A stretch of DNA of 18,605 nucleotides, taken from contig CAZBBL010000026.1 of assembly GCA_964490275.1 (NCBI GenBank), forward strand, positions 1 through 18,605, given 5' to 3'. A program made the position numbers and the translations under genes. The notes below the pieces were generated by a model. The model was not told where the DNA came from. It did not search any database and saw nothing but the letters and a program-made list of their open reading frames with translations. How positions within the stretch are numbered: the first letter of the stretch is position 1; each line of letters begins with the position of its first letter. This DNA is from JAGBWK01 sp964490275. Its GTDB lineage: Bacteria; Bacteroidota; Bacteroidia; Bacteroidales; Muribaculaceae. Of the stretch, positions 15,259-18,605 are shown piece after piece.

Positions 15259-17046
15259 TTAGTCAAGCTTCAGTACGGCCAAGAATGCTTTTTGTGGCAC
15301 TTCAACCGAACCGATTTGTTTCATTCTTTTTTTACCTTTTTTCTGTTTTTCCAACAGTTTGCGTTTACGTGAGATGTCACCGCCGTAACATTTCGCTGTG
15401 ACGTCTTTGCGAACGGCTTTGATAGTTTCGCGAGCGATAATTTTTGCACCTATTGCTGCTTGAATGGCGATGTCGAATTGCTGGCGTGGAATGAGTTCCT
15501 TGAGTTTCTCACACATCTTGCGACCAAAGGTGACGGCGTTGTCAACGTGGGTCAGAGTCGACAGCGCGTCGACGCTTTCGCCGTTGAGCAATATGTCGAG
15601 CTTGATGAGTTTTGATTCGCGGAAGTCTTGTATGTGATAGTCAAACGAGGCATATCCTTTAGAGATGCTCTTGAGCTTGTCGTAGAAGTCGATGACGATT
15701 TCGCCCAACGGCATATCAAAAGTCAGCTCAATACGGTTGCCTGAAATATATTCTTGTTTAATGAGTTCGCCGCGTTTGCCGAGGCAGAGTGTCATTATCG
15801 GGCCGATATATTCGGCGGCTGTGATTATCGAAGCGCGTATATATGGCTCTTCGATATGGTCAATCAGCGTTAGCTCAGGTAATCCTGATGGATTGTGTAC
15901 TTCGGTGACAGCGCCCTTCTTGTCGTAAACCTTATACGAAACGTTGGGCACGGTTGTAATTACATCCATGTCAAACTCGCGTCCCAAGCGCTCTTGGATA
16001 ATCTCCATGTGTAGCAATCCCAAAAATCCGCAGCGGAAGCCAAAGCCTAAGGCAGCCGACGATTCGGGCTGAAACGTCAAGGATGCGTCGTTGAGTTGAA
16101 GCTTTTCGAGCGAAGCACGCAAGTTTTCAAAATCTTCGGTTTCGATAGGATAAACGCCGGCAAACACCATGGGTTTTACCTCTTCAAAACCGTCGATGGC
16201 AGCGTCGCATGGCGTGGCGACATGTGTAATAGTGTCGCCTACTTTTACCTCTTTTGAAGTCTTAATGCCTGAAATAATATAGCCTACATTGCCGGCCGAA
16301 AGCTCATCGCGTGGCGATAAATCGAGCTTGAGTACTCCGATTTCGTCGGCATCATATTCTTTGCCTGTGGCCACAAACTTAACAAAGTCGCCTTTGCGAA
16401 TTGTGCCGTTTTCAATCTTAAAGTATGCGATGATGCCACGGAAGGGATTGAACACAGAGTCGAAAATCAACGCCTGCAGCGGAGCTTCGGGGTCGCCGGC
16501 CGGTGCCGGTATGCGTTGTATGATTGCCTCGAGAATCTCGGGAACGCCGATGCCGGTTTTGCCACTGGCGCGTATTATCTCGTCGCGGCCACATCCGAGC
16601 AGGTCAACAATCTGGTCTTCAACCTCCTCTGGCTTAGCGCTGTCGAGGTCTACTTTGTTGATTACCGGTATAATTTCCAGGTCGTTGTCGATAGCCATGT
16701 ATAGGTTTGAAATTGTCTGAGCCTGAATGCCTTGAGAGGCATCGACAATCAGCAATGCACCTTCGCAAGCAGCGATAGAGCGCGACACTTCGTATGAAAA
16801 ATCGACGTGTCCAGGAGTGTCAATCAAGTTGAGAATATATTTTTCTCCGTTGAGCACATACTCCATCTGTATAGCGTGGCTTTTGATTGTGATACCACGT
16901 TCGCGCTCGAGATCCATATCGTCGAGCACCTGTGCTTGCAGGTCCTTTTGGGCGATGGTGTGGGTATATTCGAGCAGACGGTCGGCAAGAGTGCTTTTGC
17001 CGTGGTCGATGTGAGCTATGATGCAGAAGTTACGGATATTTTTCAT
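15259..17046 (-). CDS. lepA: Elongation factor 4 (LepA), back-translocating ribosomal GTPase
   Basis: Ribosome-binding GTPase that acts on stalled or mis-translocated ribosomes and in initiation or assembly. The 595 residues, starting MKNIRNFCIIAHIDHGKST, are the standard length. G1 is AHIDHGKST (11-19), followed by GITIKSHAI, DTPGHVDF (G3) and NKVD (G4). The LepA-specific C-terminal block (KCYGGDISRKRKLLEKQKKGKKRMK) is present. An in-frame ATG 24 codons upstream is rejected: it would place the promoter inside the gene and lacks family similarity. The promoter (-33 at 17096) gives a leader of about 14 bases. nhaA follows after eight bases. Confidence 0.97.
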   Translation of the reverse strand: MKNIRNFCIIAHIDHGKSTLADRLLEYTHTIAQKDLQAQVLDDMDLERERGITIKSHAIQMEYVLNGEKYILNLIDTPGHVDFSYEVSRSIAACEGALLIVDASQGIQAQTISNLYMAIDNDLEIIPVINKVDLDSAKPEEVEDQIVDLLGCGRDEIIRASGKTGIGVPEILEAIIQRIPAPAGDPEAPLQALIFDSVFNPFRGIIAYFKIENGTIRKGDFVKFVATGKEYDADEIGVLKLDLSPRDELSAGNVGYIISGIKTSKEVKVGDTITHVATPCDAAIDGFEEVKPMVFAGVYPIETEDFENLRASLEKLQLNDASLTFQPESSAALGFGFRCGFLGLLHMEIIQERLGREFDMDVITTVPNVSYKVYDKKGAVTEVHNPSGLPELTLIDHIEEPYIRASIITAAEYIGPIMTLCLGKRGELIKQEYISGNRIELTFDMPLGEIVIDFYDKLKSISKGYASFDYHIQDFRESKLIKLDILLNGESVDALSTLTHVDNAVTFGRKMCEKLKELIPRQQFDIAIQAAIGAKIIARETIKAVRKDVTAKCYGGDISRKRKLLEKQKKGKKRMKQIGSVEVPQKAFLAVLKLD

Positions 17047-17066
17047 TCGTGTGGCTTTTAAACACG

Positions 17067-17096
17067 CAAAGATACGGATTTTTTCCGGATTATCAA
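17067..17096 (-). promoter_or_regulatory. Promoter of lepA-nhaA
   Basis: On the minus strand, TTG at 17096-17094, 19 bases, then TATCTTTG at 17074-17067, an exact match to the Bacteroidetes consensus. The ATG of lepA lies 20 bases beyond the -7. The same TATCTTTG octamer precedes the left-edge gene. Confidence 0.75.
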
Positions 17097-17100
17097 CAAC

Positions 17101-17132
17101 GAGGCCTCCCCTCGTCAATGATGGAAGGCCTC
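17101..17132 (-). terminator. Stem-loop after the leucine-rich repeat gene
   Basis: On the minus strand, GAGGCCTTCC (17132-17123) pairs with GGGAGGCCTC (17110-17101) over 10 bp with one G-T pair. It lies 20 bases after the LRR gene stop. What follows (GTTGTTGAT) is only partly T-rich. The stem ends within a few bases of the -33 of the lepA promoter, insulating lepA from the gene before it. Confidence 0.6.
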
Positions 17133-17152
17133 AGTTGGGAGTTTATGAGTGT

Positions 17153-18211
17153 TTAGTAATTCCATTGGCAAGCTACCATTCGTAGACTCGTACAGCCAAT
17201 TGTGCGGAAATCTGTAATCATATTAAATCGGCAATTGATGTAAGCCAGCGATGAGTCAAACGATACGTCGAGCATACTGAGCTGATTGTTGTTGCAAAGC
17301 AGACGCTGCAAAAATGTTTGATTAGACAAATCGAGCGATGTCAAATCGTTGTAGGAGCAATCGACAAAGAGCAAATTGGGGCACTGCTCCACCGTCAGGC
17401 TTGTCAAATCATTGTAGGAGCACACCAAATCGAGCAGTGCATTGCAATTGTTGACTACAAGATTGGTCATATTGTTGTCGCTGCAAACCAATGTGCTCAG
17501 CGTTGGTAGATTGGCAATGAGCATATTGCTTATCTCATTGTCGTCGACATTGAGGTTTGCTAAATTTTCGACTCCGGCGAGCGTCAGCGACGTAAGTTTA
17601 TTGTAGCCACAATAGAGATTTTTCAGAGCCGTACAGCCACTGACATTCAAATTCTCCAAGTGGCATCCTTGGCAGTTGAGAGTTGTCAACGACGTTGAAT
17701 TGGCAACGCTTAGTTCGACAAACAGATTGTTGGAACAGTTGAGCGTTTTCAGTACCGGCGTTTGGCTGACATTGAGATTCGTCAGTCGATTGCGGTAGAC
17801 ATAGAGCGTTTTCAACGCCGGCGCAGCGTTAATCGTGAATTCCGACAACTTGTTGCGCGAAGCGTTCAGTTCAGTCAGCGCCGGATTGTTGTCAATAGAG
17901 AGCGACGTCAGCGCGTTGCGCGACAAATCGACCTTTTCCAAAGCCGTAAACCCTGATAGATTTAAATCGCCGGCGAGCTTCTTCCCTTTCCACTCTATTT
18001 TGGTAATGTGGCCGTCGGCGATTGTCACACCTTCCCATGTGGCGGGCTGATTTAAATCGGTAATCTTCAAGGCTTGAGCGTTTGTTGCCTCGCGTTCTGC
18101 CGGTTGAGTCAGAAACGATTGCAGTTGTTTCAACTCATTTTTGTTTACCTTCTGTGCGAATGTTACTGTGCTACTAATCAGTAGAGCAAACAGTATAGTT
18201 GCTTTTTTCAT
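17153..18211 (-). CDS. Secreted leucine-rich repeat protein with cysteine ladder
   Basis: 352 residues. A signal peptide (cleavage near VTFA/Q, residue 19) has no lipobox cysteine. After an N-terminal segment of about 70 residues (with DLNQPATWEGVTI and HITKIEWKGKKL, likely an N-cap), residues 91-342 are twelve uninterrupted repeats of exactly 21 residues, pattern LxxLxCSxNxLTxLxVxxxxx, and a thirteenth is cut short at residue 352. Nine or more repeats have Cys at position six, which would stack as an internal ladder in the solenoid. No type IX sorting domain, membrane anchor or cell-wall motif follows, so the protein is probably periplasmic or released. Such LRR proteins usually bind other proteins or glycans; the ligand is unknown. 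It is monocistronic, with a stem-loop after it and no clear promoter consensus before it. Confidence 0.85.
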   Translation of the reverse strand: MKKATILFALLISSTVTFAQKVNKNELKQLQSFLTQPAEREATNAQALKITDLNQPATWEGVTIADGHITKIEWKGKKLAGDLNLSGFTALEKVDLSRNALTSLSIDNNPALTELNASRNKLSEFTINAAPALKTLYVYRNRLTNLNVSQTPVLKTLNCSNNLFVELSVANSTSLTTLNCQGCHLENLNVSGCTALKNLYCGYNKLTSLTLAGVENLANLNVDDNEISNMLIANLPTLSTLVCSDNNMTNLVVNNCNALLDLVCSYNDLTSLTVEQCPNLLFVDCSYNDLTSLDLSNQTFLQRLLCNNNQLSMLDVSFDSSLAYINCRFNMITDFRTIGCTSLRMVACQWNY

Positions 18212-18605
18212 AGAGAGAGGATTTTAAGAAAAAGTTTACATCATAACGCTCCCAGCCCCGCAAAAGTTTTTGCCGTAAGACAATCGGCAGATTATTCCCG
18301 CGGTTGGTGATACCCAAGCCTCCCGCCATTGTGCAGCAGACCCTGTGAATGTCGATGACAATCAATCATCTGAAACAATTGGGCAATCACGCCGAACTCG
18401 TTTGAGGACTTGTTTATGAAGCGCCCATTTACATTTCTTAGCCGCCTTAAGATGTAGACTGATAACTATGTATCAGCTATACTACATCCAAACTCATCGT
18501 AATCCTTGTTCAACATATCGCTAACGCCGTTGTGATTTTACAGATTAGGAAATAATGCCAATACGAATATAACACCTACTTGTATGTCTCTATTAGTTGT
18601 TTCAT
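18212..18605. other. Right-end region without a supported gene
   Basis: These 394 bases contain no open frame with a recognisable protein. The part nearest the LRR gene (about 18240-18420) has average GC and holds a small perfect dyad GCAAAA-GT-TTTTGC (18260-18273). The last 180 bases are A/T-rich and hold the hairpin at 18451-18488. The LRR promoter should lie here but no TAnnTTTG is visible. The middle stretch may be a decayed gene or an untranslated RNA; I cannot support either. Confidence 0.5.
18451..18488. repeat. Interrupted inverted repeat in the right-end region
   Basis: GATGTAG (18451-18457) pairs with CTACATC (18482-18488), and inside it CTGATA pairs with TATCAG across a six-base loop. 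One side has one unpaired base and the other has five. It could be a structured RNA, a protein-binding dyad or the edge of a mobile element. Nothing around it decides which. Confidence 0.35.

Noticed and set aside
17047..17118. Longer LepA with 24 extra residues at the start
   Set aside because: The extension covers a consensus promoter and part of a terminator, and does not resemble the family; the 595-residue form is standard.
17153..17941. DNA tandem repeat or CRISPR-like array within the LRR gene
   Set aside because: The 63-base period is the 21-residue protein repeat; the DNA copies are strongly diverged and there are no spacers.
18174..18365. 63-residue minus-strand frame overlapping the LRR start
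   Set aside because: It overlaps the signal peptide of the LRR protein in another frame, has no recognisable sequence and no promoter.
18576..18605. Gene start at the right edge on the minus strand
   Set aside because: The ATG at 18605 opens MKQLIETYK and then meets a stop codon.

Overview
The window looks like chromosome of a Bacteroidales bacterium, possibly Muribaculaceae-like, though I am less sure of the family. The evidence is the protein set (RprX/RprY, a PorQ-family protein, a lipoprotein-type RND adaptor), promoters of the Bacteroidetes type (-33 TTG, 19-20 bp, -7 TAnnTTTG), the lack of clear Shine-Dalgarno sequences, and intermediate GC. No rRNA, tRNA, CRISPR array, complete insertion sequence or phage gene is visible.

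Left part (1-2444). The minus strand carries two tandem, closely related family-2 glycosyltransferases (GT-A 289-1307, GT-B 1323-2349) behind a good promoter at 2414-2444. Each is broken by a run of G (coding strand) at the same codons, just before the DxD catalytic motif. GT-A has 8 G and GT-B has 10 G, while both need 9 (or another multiple of 3) to read through. This is the pattern of slipped-strand contingency loci and is the most notable thing here. A REP/MITE-like palindrome pair (119-222) follows, then the first codons of another minus-strand gene running off the left edge.

Efflux operon (2505-8163, plus strand): TolC-type outer membrane factor, periplasmic adaptor lipoprotein and HAE1-type RND pump. 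All three are intact and tightly spaced, form one tripartite drug-efflux system, and end at an intrinsic terminator.

Housekeeping cluster (8262-11200, plus): porQ-like, cmk, ispH and a small lipoprotein in one likely operon. It ends at a stem-loop shared with the convergent rprX-rprY operon.

Regulatory and ion-homeostasis region (11301-17046, minus): rprX-rprY (sensor kinase and OmpR-type regulator), upstream of it nhaA (Na+/H+ antiporter), and upstream of that lepA (elongation factor 4), which has its own promoter. lepA-nhaA probably form one operon ending at a strong terminator, and rprXY then starts from its own promoter with a long hairpin-bearing leader. RprY has been linked to sodium response in Porphyromonas, so its position next to nhaA is suggestive.

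Right end: a secreted protein of twelve and a half 21-residue leucine-rich repeats with a ladder of cysteines (17153-18211), then about 390 bases in which I see no supported gene.
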